64,000 bases of DNA from Saccharicrinis sp050296935 (GTDB taxonomy: Bacteria > Bacteroidota > Bacteroidia > Bacteroidales > Marinilabiliaceae). Both the position numbers and the translations under genes were made by a program. The stretch is from contig JBNKRV010000211.1 of the NCBI GenBank assembly GCA_050296935.1, forward strand, positions 1 to 64,000. The letters are read 5' to 3'. Positions within the stretch are counted from its first letter, which is position 1; each line of letters begins with the position of its first letter. Below, piece by piece: positions 53,485-63,300 of this stretch. Below the pieces are notes generated by a model. That model was not told the DNA's origin and did no database searches. It was given only the letters and a program-made list of their open reading frames with translations.

Positions 53485-54463
53485 TTTTAGAACTGAAGTA
53501 GAGCCAGATAAACATTTTTCAAGTATTGAATATGACAGTCCTGTTGTATTCATAGGTTCTTGCTTTGCGAATAATATTGGCGAAAAGTTTAAACAGAGCA
53601 GGATGAATGTTTTGGTAAATCCATATGGAGTTATTTACAATCCATATAGTGTCTCAAATACCATTAAATCAATTATTAACAAAAGAAAATATACGGCTTC
53701 AGATTTAAATTATTACAACGGACTTTGGCATAGCTTTGCTCACCATAGTTCATTTTCAGATAAAGATCAGGATGTATGTCTTTCAAAAATAAACAATTCA
53801 AATGAGCAGGCAAATAGCTATTTAAAGAAGGCTGAATTTGTTTTTATCACTTTTGGAACGGCATGGGTATATCAAATGGTTGATACAGAGGTAGTCGTTT
53901 CTAATTGTCATAAATATCCTGCTAAACGTTTCAATAGGTTTATTTTGAGTGTCGAAGAAATCGTAAAGGCCTATAAACATTTATTAACAGAATTGTTAGT
54001 TTTCAATCCTGAAGTTCAAGTGATATTTACTGTGAGTCCTGTTCGTCATTGGAAAGATGGTGCACATGGAAACCAGATTAGTAAAGCAACGCTTATGTTA
54101 GCTATTGATAGTCTGACAGAACAGTTTGAAAGTTGTAGCTATTTTCCTGCATTTGAATTGTTAATGGATGATCTAAGAGACTATCGGTTTTATGATGATG
54201 ACATGCTACATCCTAATAATCTGGCTATAGAATATATATGGAATAAGTTTAAATCTTGCTTTTTTTCATCTAATGCATTGCAATATCAAAAGGAGATGAT
54301 TAAATTAGAGAAAGCTATTCAGCATAGACCTTATGATTCTACTTCTGAATCATATCAAATATTTCTCAAAAATCAGATTGAGAAAATTGAAAATCATAAA
54401 ACAAAGTTTCCCAATGCGGATTTTGATATTGATTTAAATTATTTACGTAATAAATTAATTTAA
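53468..54463 (+). CDS. GSCFA domain protein
   Basis: The 331-residue protein starts with the defining motif, FIGSCFANNIGEKFKQS (G-S-C-F-A), and has FNPEVQVIFTVSPVRHWKDG and the late DDMLHPNNLAIEYIWNKF. This SGNH-hydrolase-like family is common in Bacteroidota and of unknown exact role, possibly acting on cell-envelope or polysaccharide esters. It overlaps the lipase-like gene by 17 bp. Confidence 0.9.
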   Translation: MIKGNSFRTEVEPDKHFSSIEYDSPVVFIGSCFANNIGEKFKQSRMNVLVNPYGVIYNPYSVSNTIKSIINKRKYTASDLNYYNGLWHSFAHHSSFSDKDQDVCLSKINNSNEQANSYLKKAEFVFITFGTAWVYQMVDTEVVVSNCHKYPAKRFNRFILSVEEIVKAYKHLLTELLVFNPEVQVIFTVSPVRHWKDGAHGNQISKATLMLAIDSLTEQFESCSYFPAFELLMDDLRDYRFYDDDMLHPNNLAIEYIWNKFKSCFFSSNALQYQKEMIKLEKAIQHRPYDSTSESYQIFLKNQIEKIENHKTKFPNADFDIDLNYLRNKLI

Positions 54464-54591
54464 ATTGATGTTATTTATCCTTAAAAAAATACAAAATATT
54501 ACTAAAATAGCGTTTTAAATTACAGATTGTTATAAATTTAATGAAGAATTTTAAATGATTTGGAACCAGGTTTCAGATTATTCCCTATGAA

Positions 54592-54599
54592 TAGTTTTG
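54592..54599 (+). promoter_or_regulatory. Putative -7 element before the glucan locus (TAGTTTTG)
   Basis: TAGTTTTG lies 47 bases upstream of the debranching enzyme start. No well-spaced -33 TTTG was found. Confidence 0.4.
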
Positions 54600-54646
54600 T
54601 GTTATTTAATGCTTTTTTGTTGTGAATAAAATAAACAGTTAAATTA

Positions 54647-56578
54647 ATGTCCTATCTAACTTTTGAAAAATCCAAATTGATTAATCTTGAGCAATCTCTA
54701 TTTAAGGAGATTCTCAGAACAAACCGGGCAGGATCTTATTCAAGTTCCAGTATTATTGGTTGCAATACCCGAAAATATCATGGTTTGTTAGTTTGCCCTT
54801 TACCAAATTTTGAAATGACCCGGTATGTACTTCTAAGTACATTAGATGCTACTGTAGTTCAGCATGATAAGGAATTTAATCTAGGTATTCATAAATATAG
54901 TAATAATCATTATGAACCTAAAGGACATAAATATATACGTGATCTCGAATTTGATGTCCTCCCAAGAAAAGTATATCGTGTTGGGGGTGTTTTACTTTCA
55001 GTTGAAGAGGTTCTTGTTGAAAAAGAAGAGCAAATATTAGTAAAATATACGCTTTTGGAAGCTCATTCAGAGACTCGCCTTAAACTAAAACCGTTTTTAG
55101 CCAATAGAAGTGTTCATGAACTGACCTTTCAAAACCTGGAGGCTAATACCAGATTTGAAAACATTCCTAATGGGATAAGTTTGCAGATGTATCCTGATAT
55201 TCCGGGGTTAAATATGCAGCTAAATAAAAAAAGCGAATTTGTCGCCATTCCGGATTGGTATAGGGGTATTGAATATTTTAAAGAGGAGAGAAGAGGGTAT
55301 CATTATAAAGAAGATTTATATGTGCCCGGATATTTTGAGGTTGAAATAAAAAAGGGTGAAAGTGTTATTTTTTCTGCTTCCACTAAGGAATTCAATCCCG
55401 AAGGATTTACGGCTCGTTTTAATAAAGAAGTAGAAAAGCGGATTCCCAGAGATGGATTTTACAGTAACCTATTGAACTCTGCTCAGCAGTTTTTTGTATC
55501 CAATGGCAAAATTGTAACCATGGTTGCTGGATATCACTGGTATAAAGACAGACTTAGAGATACCTTGATTGCTGCACCTATGTTAACAGAATCCCTGGGC
55601 GATTTTGAGCTGTTTTTAAAAGTTATGGAATCAACTGCCAATATCATAACGAAAACGATAAAGGATAAGCACATTGAAAATATGAAAGAAGCTGATACCC
55701 CACTGTGGTTCTTTTGGACTCTACAGCAATGTTGGCGAAAATCTTGTTTAGTTGAAATGTTTGCCAGATACCAGAGTTTTCTTGAAATGGTGATTGACAC
55801 ATATCTCAACGGACGATTTAAAAATGCTAAAGTGGAGGATGATGGTTTAATATCTATTTATGATGAAAATACTCCTCTAACATGGATGAATGGTATTGTT
55901 GATGGGAAACCTGTTACACCGCGAAATGGAAAATGTGTAGAAATTAATGCTTTGTGGTATAATGCATTAAAAATGTATCTGGATATTTCAGAAAAAGTAA
56001 AGAATAACAGTGAATTTACAACCAAAGTTAAAGAAGTACTGGATAAATTAGAAACCTCTTTTGTTGATGTATTCTGGAATGATGAGGAAGAGTGTCTTTA
56101 TGATCTGGTGGATGGGGAATTTAAGGATTCATCTATAAGACCGAATCAGGTTTTTACAACAGCCTTTGAATTTTCACCTCTTACAAACGAACAGAAAAAG
56201 AGTGTGATTGATATCGCAAAAGAGGATTTATTGACACCCAAAGGACTTAGGTCTTTATCACCTAAGAATCCATTGTACGATGGCGTTATGGGTGGAATTT
56301 CTCATAAGAGGGAGGTCGGATTCCATCAAGGTACAGTTTGGCCATGGTTAATATCTTTTTATGCTGAAGGTTTCTTAAAGCTACATAAACAAAGTGGAAT
56401 AAGTCATATAAAGCGCATTGCAGATAATTTTGAAGAAGAAATTACGCATCATTGCATAGGAACATTATCTGAATATTACGACGGAAGCCCGCCACATATG
56501 GGTAAAGGTGCTGTAAGTATGGCATGGAACGTAGCAGGAGTACTTAAAATTTTAAAACTAATTGAAATATACAGCTAA
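54647..56578 (+). CDS. Glycogen debranching enzyme
   Basis: The 643-residue protein has a bacterial-archaeal debranching layout: an N-terminal GDE_N domain with NRAGSYSSSSIIGCNTRKYH, and a C-terminal catalytic (alpha/alpha)6 domain of the amylo-alpha-1,6-glucosidase type (YHWYKDRLRDTLIAAPML, DTPLWFFWTLQQCWRKS, WNDEEECLYDLVDGEF). It cleaves alpha-1,6 branch points in glycogen. It is the first gene of the locus, one base before the next start. Confidence 0.93.
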   Translation: MSYLTFEKSKLINLEQSLFKEILRTNRAGSYSSSSIIGCNTRKYHGLLVCPLPNFEMTRYVLLSTLDATVVQHDKEFNLGIHKYSNNHYEPKGHKYIRDLEFDVLPRKVYRVGGVLLSVEEVLVEKEEQILVKYTLLEAHSETRLKLKPFLANRSVHELTFQNLEANTRFENIPNGISLQMYPDIPGLNMQLNKKSEFVAIPDWYRGIEYFKEERRGYHYKEDLYVPGYFEVEIKKGESVIFSASTKEFNPEGFTARFNKEVEKRIPRDGFYSNLLNSAQQFFVSNGKIVTMVAGYHWYKDRLRDTLIAAPMLTESLGDFELFLKVMESTANIITKTIKDKHIENMKEADTPLWFFWTLQQCWRKSCLVEMFARYQSFLEMVIDTYLNGRFKNAKVEDDGLISIYDENTPLTWMNGIVDGKPVTPRNGKCVEINALWYNALKMYLDISEKVKNNSEFTTKVKEVLDKLETSFVDVFWNDEEECLYDLVDGEFKDSSIRPNQVFTTAFEFSPLTNEQKKSVIDIAKEDLLTPKGLRSLSPKNPLYDGVMGGISHKREVGFHQGTVWPWLISFYAEGFLKLHKQSGISHIKRIADNFEEEITHHCIGTLSEYYDGSPPHMGKGAVSMAWNVAGVLKILKLIEIYS

Positions 56579-56579
56579 T

Positions 56580-57878
56580 ATGAGGGTATTAATGTTTGGC
56601 TGGGAGTTTCCTCCTCATATTACAGGTGGGCTCGGAACAGCATGTTATGGTTTAACAAGAGGATTATCACACATTAAGGATTTAGACGTACTATTTGTCG
56701 TTCCAAAGGCATATGGTGATGAAGATCAAAGTGCGATTAGGTTAATGGGAGCTAATGATGTATCCATTCGTCAGATGAAAATTGATCTCAAAAAGTTTGA
56801 GAAAGAAATGGATTATATTGAGGTGGATACACATATTATCCCCTATGTTGATCCTGAGGATTACTGGAAATTAACCAAAACAAAGGTTAAGGGAGAAAAG
56901 AAAATTGTGCATACAAATGAGGAGGGTAAAATTGACTTTTCAGGAAAGTATGGAGCAGATTTACTTCATGAAATATCAAATTATGCATTGGTCTCTTCTG
57001 TAATTGCCCAGCAAAATGAGTTTGATGTTATTCATGCACACGACTGGCTGGCTTATCCGGCTGGAATTGCTGCAAAAGAAGCATCAGGAAAACCTTTGGT
57101 TGTTCATGTGCATGCAACAGATTTTGATAGAAGCGGAGGAAGTGTGAATCCTGCAGTTTATGAAATTGAGAAACGAGGATTAGATGCTGCGGATAAAGTG
57201 ATCACTGTGAGTAATCTGACCCGAAACATCGTAGTGGAAAAGTACGGTGTAGATCCGGATAAGGTTGTTACTGTGTACAATGCAGTGGAGCCCAAGGAAG
57301 AAGATGTAAGTAATCCTGTTAAAAAGAAAAAGGGTGAGAAAATTGTTACTTTTTTAGGAAGAATTACCATGCAAAAGGGGCCTGAGTATTTTATTGAGGC
57401 CGCCTACAGGGTGTTGCAGAAGATGGATAATGTGAGGTTTGTGATGGCCGGAAGTGGAGATATGATGGAGAAAATGATACGGAGAGCAGCAGAATTAAAG
57501 ATAACAGATAAATTCCACTTTACGGGTTTCTTAAAGGGAGAGGAAGTTTTTACCATGCTGCGGATGAGTGATTTGTACGTGATGCCTTCTGTGTCTGAAC
57601 CATTTGGAATATCACCATTGGAGGCTATGCAAAGCAATGTTCCGGTTCTTATATCATATCAATCCGGTGTTGCAGAGATACTTAATCACGCCATAAAAAC
57701 AAATTTCTGGGATATTGACGCCATGGCAGATGCCATGTATGGAGTATTGAAATATCCTTCTTTATCAACTATGTTTATACATCATGGGAAAAGTGAAGTA
57801 GAGGCTTTAAAATGGGAAGATTCTGCCATAAAAGTTAAAGAAGTATATGATTCTGTTGTCCCTGTATCAACTATCTAA
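56580..57878 (+). CDS. GT4 glycosyltransferase (glycogen synthase-like)
   Basis: The 432-residue protein starts MRVLMFGWEFPPHITGGLGT, the family start, one base after the debranching stop. The upstream frame at 56562 overlaps the debranching gene and is rejected. The GT-B fold is shown by DVIHAHDWLAYPAGIAA and the C-terminal MPSVSEPFGISPLEAMQSNV with the E-x7-E type retaining motif. It probably uses a nucleotide sugar to extend alpha-glucan, but an alternative role in other polysaccharides is possible. Confidence 0.9.
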   Translation: MRVLMFGWEFPPHITGGLGTACYGLTRGLSHIKDLDVLFVVPKAYGDEDQSAIRLMGANDVSIRQMKIDLKKFEKEMDYIEVDTHIIPYVDPEDYWKLTKTKVKGEKKIVHTNEEGKIDFSGKYGADLLHEISNYALVSSVIAQQNEFDVIHAHDWLAYPAGIAAKEASGKPLVVHVHATDFDRSGGSVNPAVYEIEKRGLDAADKVITVSNLTRNIVVEKYGVDPDKVVTVYNAVEPKEEDVSNPVKKKKGEKIVTFLGRITMQKGPEYFIEAAYRVLQKMDNVRFVMAGSGDMMEKMIRRAAELKITDKFHFTGFLKGEEVFTMLRMSDLYVMPSVSEPFGISPLEAMQSNVPVLISYQSGVAEILNHAIKTNFWDIDAMADAMYGVLKYPSLSTMFIHHGKSEVEALKWEDSAIKVKEVYDSVVPVSTI

Positions 57879-57898
57879 CCATTAAAATCCAAAGTATT

Positions 57899-59221
57899 AT
57901 GAAAACTATCTGCTTATATTTTCAAGTTCATCAACCATTAAGATTTCGTCGTTACCGATTCTTTGATATCGGCAATAATCACTATTACTATGATGATTAT
58001 ACAAATGAGAGCATACTACTAAAGATTGCACAAAAATGCTATTTACCGACAAATGAAATATTATTAAAGTTAATTAAGAATAATAAAGGTAAATTTAAGG
58101 TTGCCTTTTCTATTTCAGGTATCGCTATAAAACAATTTCAGTTGTATGTGCCAGAGGTAATTGAGAGTTTTAAAAGACTTGCAGACACCGGACAGGTGGA
58201 GTTTTTAGCTGAAACATATTGTCATTCATTAGTTTCGTTGAAAGATAAGAATGAATTTGAAAGACAAGTTAAAAAACATCATCAGGTTATAAAGGAGTTG
58301 TTTAATCAGGAGCCCAGAGTATTTAGAAATACGGAGCTGATCTATTCTGATGAAATGGGTGATATGGTCTCCAAACTGGGGTATCAAGCCATGTTGACGG
58401 AAGGAGCAAAGCATGTTTTAGGATGGAAGAGTCCGAATTATCTATACTGTAATAGTGTGAACCCCAAACTTAAAGTCTTACTTAAAAACTTTGTGCTAAG
58501 TGATGATATTGCTTTTCGTTTTGGAAATAAAGGTTGGAGTGAATGGCCTTTAACTCCGGAAAAATATACCCAATGGTTGAAGGATCTTGATCCAAAATCA
58601 GAGGTTGTTAACTTGTTTTTAGATTATGAAACTTTTGGGGAACATCAATGGAAAGATACTGGTATTTTTGAGTTTCTTGAAAGATGGCCGGAGGTTTTAC
58701 TCAAAGAAAAAGGGTTTTCATTTTCAACACCTTCAGAGGTAGCTAAAGACTTACAGCCGGTTTCAGCAATAAATGTACCTTATCCAATATCATGGGCTGA
58801 TGAAGAAAGAGATTTAACGGCATGGCTGGGTAATGAAATGCAGGAAGAGGCCTTTAATAAACTGTATGCCTTGCTTCCAAAAATAGAGAAATGTACAGAT
58901 CCAAAGTTGTGTGATGATTGGATTTATCTTCAGGCTAGTGATCATTTTTATTATATGTGTACAAAATATTTTTCCGATGGAGATGTTCATGCATATTTTA
59001 ATCCTTATGAATCACCATATCAGGCATTTATTAATTATATGAATGTGCTTAGTGACTTTACTTTAAGATTAAATGCTGCAGTTCCTGAGAGTAGTGAGGA
59101 TGAGACTATTTCGCACCTTTCCCAAATATTATCCGAAAAAGAAACGAAAATAGCACAACTCGAAGCTGATATTAATAAGTTAAGAGCAAAAAAACTAAAA
59201 ACCAAAAGTAAAGTGTTGTAA
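57899..59221 (+). CDS. Glycoside hydrolase family 57 amylase
   Basis: The 440-residue protein has the GH57 start ICLYFQVHQPLRFRRYRFFD, the active-site block VFRNTELIYSDEMG with the likely nucleophile Glu, and FLDYETFGEHQW, where the Asp is the expected acid. It should cut internal alpha-1,4 bonds. A coiled-coil-like end (LSQILSEKETKIAQLEADIN) follows. No signal peptide, so it acts in the cytoplasm. It is 20 bp downstream of the GT4 gene. Confidence 0.93.
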   Translation: MKTICLYFQVHQPLRFRRYRFFDIGNNHYYYDDYTNESILLKIAQKCYLPTNEILLKLIKNNKGKFKVAFSISGIAIKQFQLYVPEVIESFKRLADTGQVEFLAETYCHSLVSLKDKNEFERQVKKHHQVIKELFNQEPRVFRNTELIYSDEMGDMVSKLGYQAMLTEGAKHVLGWKSPNYLYCNSVNPKLKVLLKNFVLSDDIAFRFGNKGWSEWPLTPEKYTQWLKDLDPKSEVVNLFLDYETFGEHQWKDTGIFEFLERWPEVLLKEKGFSFSTPSEVAKDLQPVSAINVPYPISWADEERDLTAWLGNEMQEEAFNKLYALLPKIEKCTDPKLCDDWIYLQASDHFYYMCTKYFSDGDVHAYFNPYESPYQAFINYMNVLSDFTLRLNAAVPESSEDETISHLSQILSEKETKIAQLEADINKLRAKKLKTKSKVL

Positions 59222-59437
59222 ATCATGCGAGCATTAAATAATGCATGCTATAACCGCGACTACTATAGTTATAATGAATCGAAATAATTTGGGGGATTAA
59301 TTCCCGGGAAGTTATTTTGGATAATACTTCAATAATAAATTGGTATTTAATGGATGTTGTAATTTATTTCTTTATTAACTTTCAGTAGAATAAACAATAA
59401 GCCTAATTAGTCACAATTTAAATAATCAGAGAAAATT

Positions 59438-59749
59438 ATGAGTATCAAAAAGCAATTCTTAAAAAGTAAACCAGAGTGTAAAGTTACATTCAAGTTCGAA
59501 AAACAAAATGGTTTAACACCTGAAACCGTAAAGTTAATTGGAGACTTTAATGGTTGGGATACTACAGTTGAACCAATGAAACCCCTGAAATCTGGTGATT
59601 TTACTCAAACCGTTAATCTTACCAGCGGAACTCAGGTTCAGTTTAGATATCTGGTTAATGATGCTGAGTGGATTAATGAAGAGGAAGCTGATGGTTATAT
59701 TGATAACGGAATGGGAACTTTCGAAAAGAATAGTATTTTAAATCTTTAG
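59438..59749 (+). CDS. Stand-alone CBM48-like isoamylase N-terminal domain
   Basis: The 103-residue protein is a single immunoglobulin-like domain of the glycogen-binding/isoamylase early-set type: VTFKFEKQNGLTPETVKLIG, DFNGWDTTVEPMK, FRYLVNDAEWINEEEADGY. It binds alpha-glucan rather than cutting it. In Bacteroidota such small proteins are linked to glycogen genes. It precedes a strong terminator. Confidence 0.88.
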   Translation: MSIKKQFLKSKPECKVTFKFEKQNGLTPETVKLIGDFNGWDTTVEPMKPLKSGDFTQTVNLTSGTQVQFRYLVNDAEWINEEEADGYIDNGMGTFEKNSILNL

Positions 59750-59775
59750 TGATTTAGGTTACTTACTTTTTATTA

Positions 59776-59827
59776 AACCTACAATGCACGTTGTACATTT
59801 AACATGGTGCATATGTAGGTTGTTTTT
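59776..59827 (+). terminator. Terminator after the CBM48 gene
   Basis: AACCTACAATGCAC pairs with GTGCATATGTAGGTT and is followed by TTTTT. Confidence 0.8.
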
Positions 59828-60353
59828 CTATGTATATATTGAATAATTAGTACCATCATTTATTCAATTATATATCAGGAAATTAAGTATTGTATATGCT
59901 TGTATTATTGGAATTTCCTTCAAAATATGGTAGGCTTTGTTGTAGAAGGATGGAAATTTATTCATTTAAAACACAAACTCAATACTTTTTTCAATGAGAT
60001 TATTCTGTATTATTTAAAATATCTAATAGCCTGAGTTTGATATAAAATTCTGAATTTATCTCATATAATCAATGATTATATAGGTATTCGATAGAACTAT
60101 GTTTCAGACCGCTTAATAAATAGTGATCTACTGCGTTAAATTTTTTGAGCTAGTGAGCTAGCCCTGCAAAATTTACCTCGTATATCAGCCTTTTAATCAA
60201 TCTGAATTCGAAAATTTTAATTGAATTCAGGTTAAGAGTAGTGTTTGTTCTGTAAATGCCTGTAAAAGAAAATTTTAAAGGCAAGTATTGTAAGGGAAAA
60301 TTTTTTTTCGGAATGTCGGTGGAAACCGCACATATATTAATATCTGATTAACA
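59828..60353. other. Intergenic region before the GT3-GT35 gene
   Basis: About 520 bases with no gene. The stretch 60024-60237 is a family 2 repeat (listed separately); the rest is AT-rich. No clear TAnnTTTG element was seen near the start of the next gene. Confidence 0.4.
60024..60237. repeat. Dispersed repeat family 2, long copy
   Basis: Left end TAATAGCCTGAGTTTGAT, right end TTGAATTCAGGTTAAGA (inverted). The interior shares ATTCGATAGAACTATGTTTC and CTACTGCGTTAAATTTT with the copy at 52346-52580. A nested hairpin-rich segment (GAGCTAGTGAGCTAGC) is near 60149. Confidence 0.55.
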
Positions 60354-63300
60354 ATGATAGATAATAATTTAAAACCTGATTTTGTTTTTGAAACAAGCTG
60401 GGAGGTATGTAATAAATTAGGCGGTATTCATACCGTGTTGTCTACTAAGGCTCTGACTTTAGTTGAGAATTTTGGCGACAAAGTGGTTTTTATTGGTCCG
60501 GATGTTTTTGCCGGAGGAAAAAAAACTGATGAATTTGAACAAGACAACAGCTTGTTTCCGGAATGGAAACATTTGCTGGAAAAAGAAGGGTTAAGAGTGC
60601 GTACCGGACGATGGAAGGTTGTAGGTAGACCAATTACTTTACTAATCGACTTCAGTACCTTTGTGCCTCAGAAAAATGATATTTTATCTAGATTCTGGGA
60701 ATTGTATCATGTCGATTCACTTTCCGGCCAATGGGATTATATCGAATCTGTTGTTTTTGGATTTGCAGTAGGTAAAATTATAGAAAGCTTTTATAAATGT
60801 TATTTAAACGTAAATACAAAGGTTGTTGCTCAATTTAATGAGTGGATGACAGGGGGTGGTGCTTTGTACTTAAAATCAAGTCTTCCACAGGTTGGAACAA
60901 TATTTACAACACATGCTACAGTTGTTGGCCGTTCATTAGCAGGTCATGGTGAGCCTATGTATGATGAATTATCAAGTTTTGATGCAGATATGCGTTCGCA
61001 CGACCTTGGTGTTGTGGCCAAGCATTCCATTGAGAAAAAAAGTGCCATAAATGTTGATTGCTTTACTACTGTTTCTGCAATTACTGCTAAAGAATGTGAG
61101 CAGTTTATGGATCGTAAAGTAGATGTAATAACGCCTAATGGTTTTGAAAATAACTTCGTACCAAAGGAAGGCGAGTTTGAAGAGAAACGTCAGTTTGCAC
61201 GCCTGAAACTAAAAAATGTATCAGAGGCATTGTTGGGGTGTGAATTATCTGAAGATGCTTTGTTTGTTGCTAATAGTGGAAGATATGAGTATAGAAATAA
61301 AGGGATAGATGTATTTCTGGATAGTCTTAAGCATCTTAATGAGGATAAAAATTACAATCGTGAAACCATTGTTTTTATATTGATTCCGGCAAATAATTTT
61401 GGAGCAAGAAAAGATTTAATTGCCAAACTAAATGGTAATAATGAAAGTGTATTGGAAAATCCATTTCTCACACATGGATTAAACGATTTAGGATATGACC
61501 CTATTATTAATAAAATTCAGGACATCCATTTGAATAATGATAAGGATGATAAGGTGAAATTAATTTTTGTACCCTCTTATTTAAATGGAGATGATGGTAT
61601 CTTTAATATACCTTATTACGATATTCTGATAGGAATGGATTTAACTGTTTTTCCTTCTTATTATGAACCTTGGGGCTACACCCCTCTGGAGAGCCTTGCT
61701 TTTTATATTCCTACCATAACCACAAATCTGGCCGGTTTTGGAATCTGGGCCAGTCAGTTTTCAAAAAGTATTGATGAAGGAGTTGAAGTGGTTGAACGCA
61801 ATGACCACAACATAGATGATGCCACTATTCAGATTGCAAATGCTATTAAAAACTTTGCCTCCAAAAGTGTTGAGGAAGTATCAGTAATCAGAAATAAATC
61901 TCAGGAAATCTCCCGTAAAGTTGAATGGGATTACTTGTTTGATAATTATTTAAAAGCTTATCATATTGCACTAGAGGCTGTTTCCAGCAGAAAAGAACAG
62001 ATTGAAGAAGTTAAGCATGAAAAAAGAATTCATGTAAAACCTGAAAAATCATCTTTACCTGTGTGGAAAAAATTAGTAGTTAAGTGTAAGTTGCCACCAA
62101 AAATACAACACTTAACCGAGTTGTCTCATAATTTGTGGTGGACATGGAATTATAAAGCTGCAGATCTTTTTGAATCTATTGAGCCTGAGATGTGGCTTAA
62201 ATCGGGTAAAAATCCTATTCGATTATTGGAAAGAGTAAGCTACGATTATCTGGTTGAACTTTCTGAAAAACCGAAGTTTATTGAGGATCTGAATCATGTA
62301 TATGGATTGTTCAAGGCGTATATGGATCGGGAAAAGAGAGAAGATCCTTCTATTGCTTATTTCAGTATGGAATATGGAATAAATGATGTGTTGAAAATTT
62401 ATTCCGGAGGATTAGGTGTATTAGCAGGAGACTATTTGAAGGAAGCGAGCGATTCAAATGTAAATATGACTGCTATTGGTTTATTGTACAAATATGGATA
62501 TTTCAGGCAGTCGCTTACCATACATGGAGATCAACAATCTAATTTTGATTTGCAGGAGTTTTCAACACTGCCATTAACAGAGGTGAAGAAAAGTGATGGG
62601 TCGCCTTTGGTGATGGAAATGAGCGCTCCCGGTAGAACGGTTCATGTTAAAGTATGGAGAGCTGATGTTGGTAGGGTGGCGTTATATCTGTTAGATACAG
62701 ATCATGATTTTAATAGTGAAAGTGACCGTCATATCACCCATAGTTTGTACGGTGGAGATTGGGAGAACAGGCTAAAGCAGGAGATATTGCTAGGTATGGG
62801 AGGTATACAGCTGCTTGATGAACTGGGAATTAAAACCAACCTGTTTCACTGTAATGAAGGGCATGCTGCATTAATTAATATTTCGCGCTTAATGAAATAT
62901 ATGCATGAACATTACAGTTTCTCTGAGGCGTTAGAGTTAGTAAGAGCTTCTTCTTTATTTACAACTCATACTCCGGTTCCTGCTGGTCATGATAAATTTC
63001 AAGAGGATTTGATCAGAGTATATTTCAGGCATATTCCAGAAGTACTACAAATATCATGGAATGATTTTATGGCATTAGGTAGAGAAAATCCTGATGATTT
63101 TAATGAAAAGTTTTCCATGAGTGTGCTGGCAGTAAAAACATCGCAGAAGATTAATGGTGTAAGCTGGCTTCACGGTGAAGTGTCTCGTCAAATGTTTAAA
63201 AACTTATGGAAAGGGTATTTCCCTGAGGAAGTACCTATTGGGTATGTGACCAATGGCGTGCACTATGGAACATGGACAGCTAGTGATTGGCAGGAATTAT

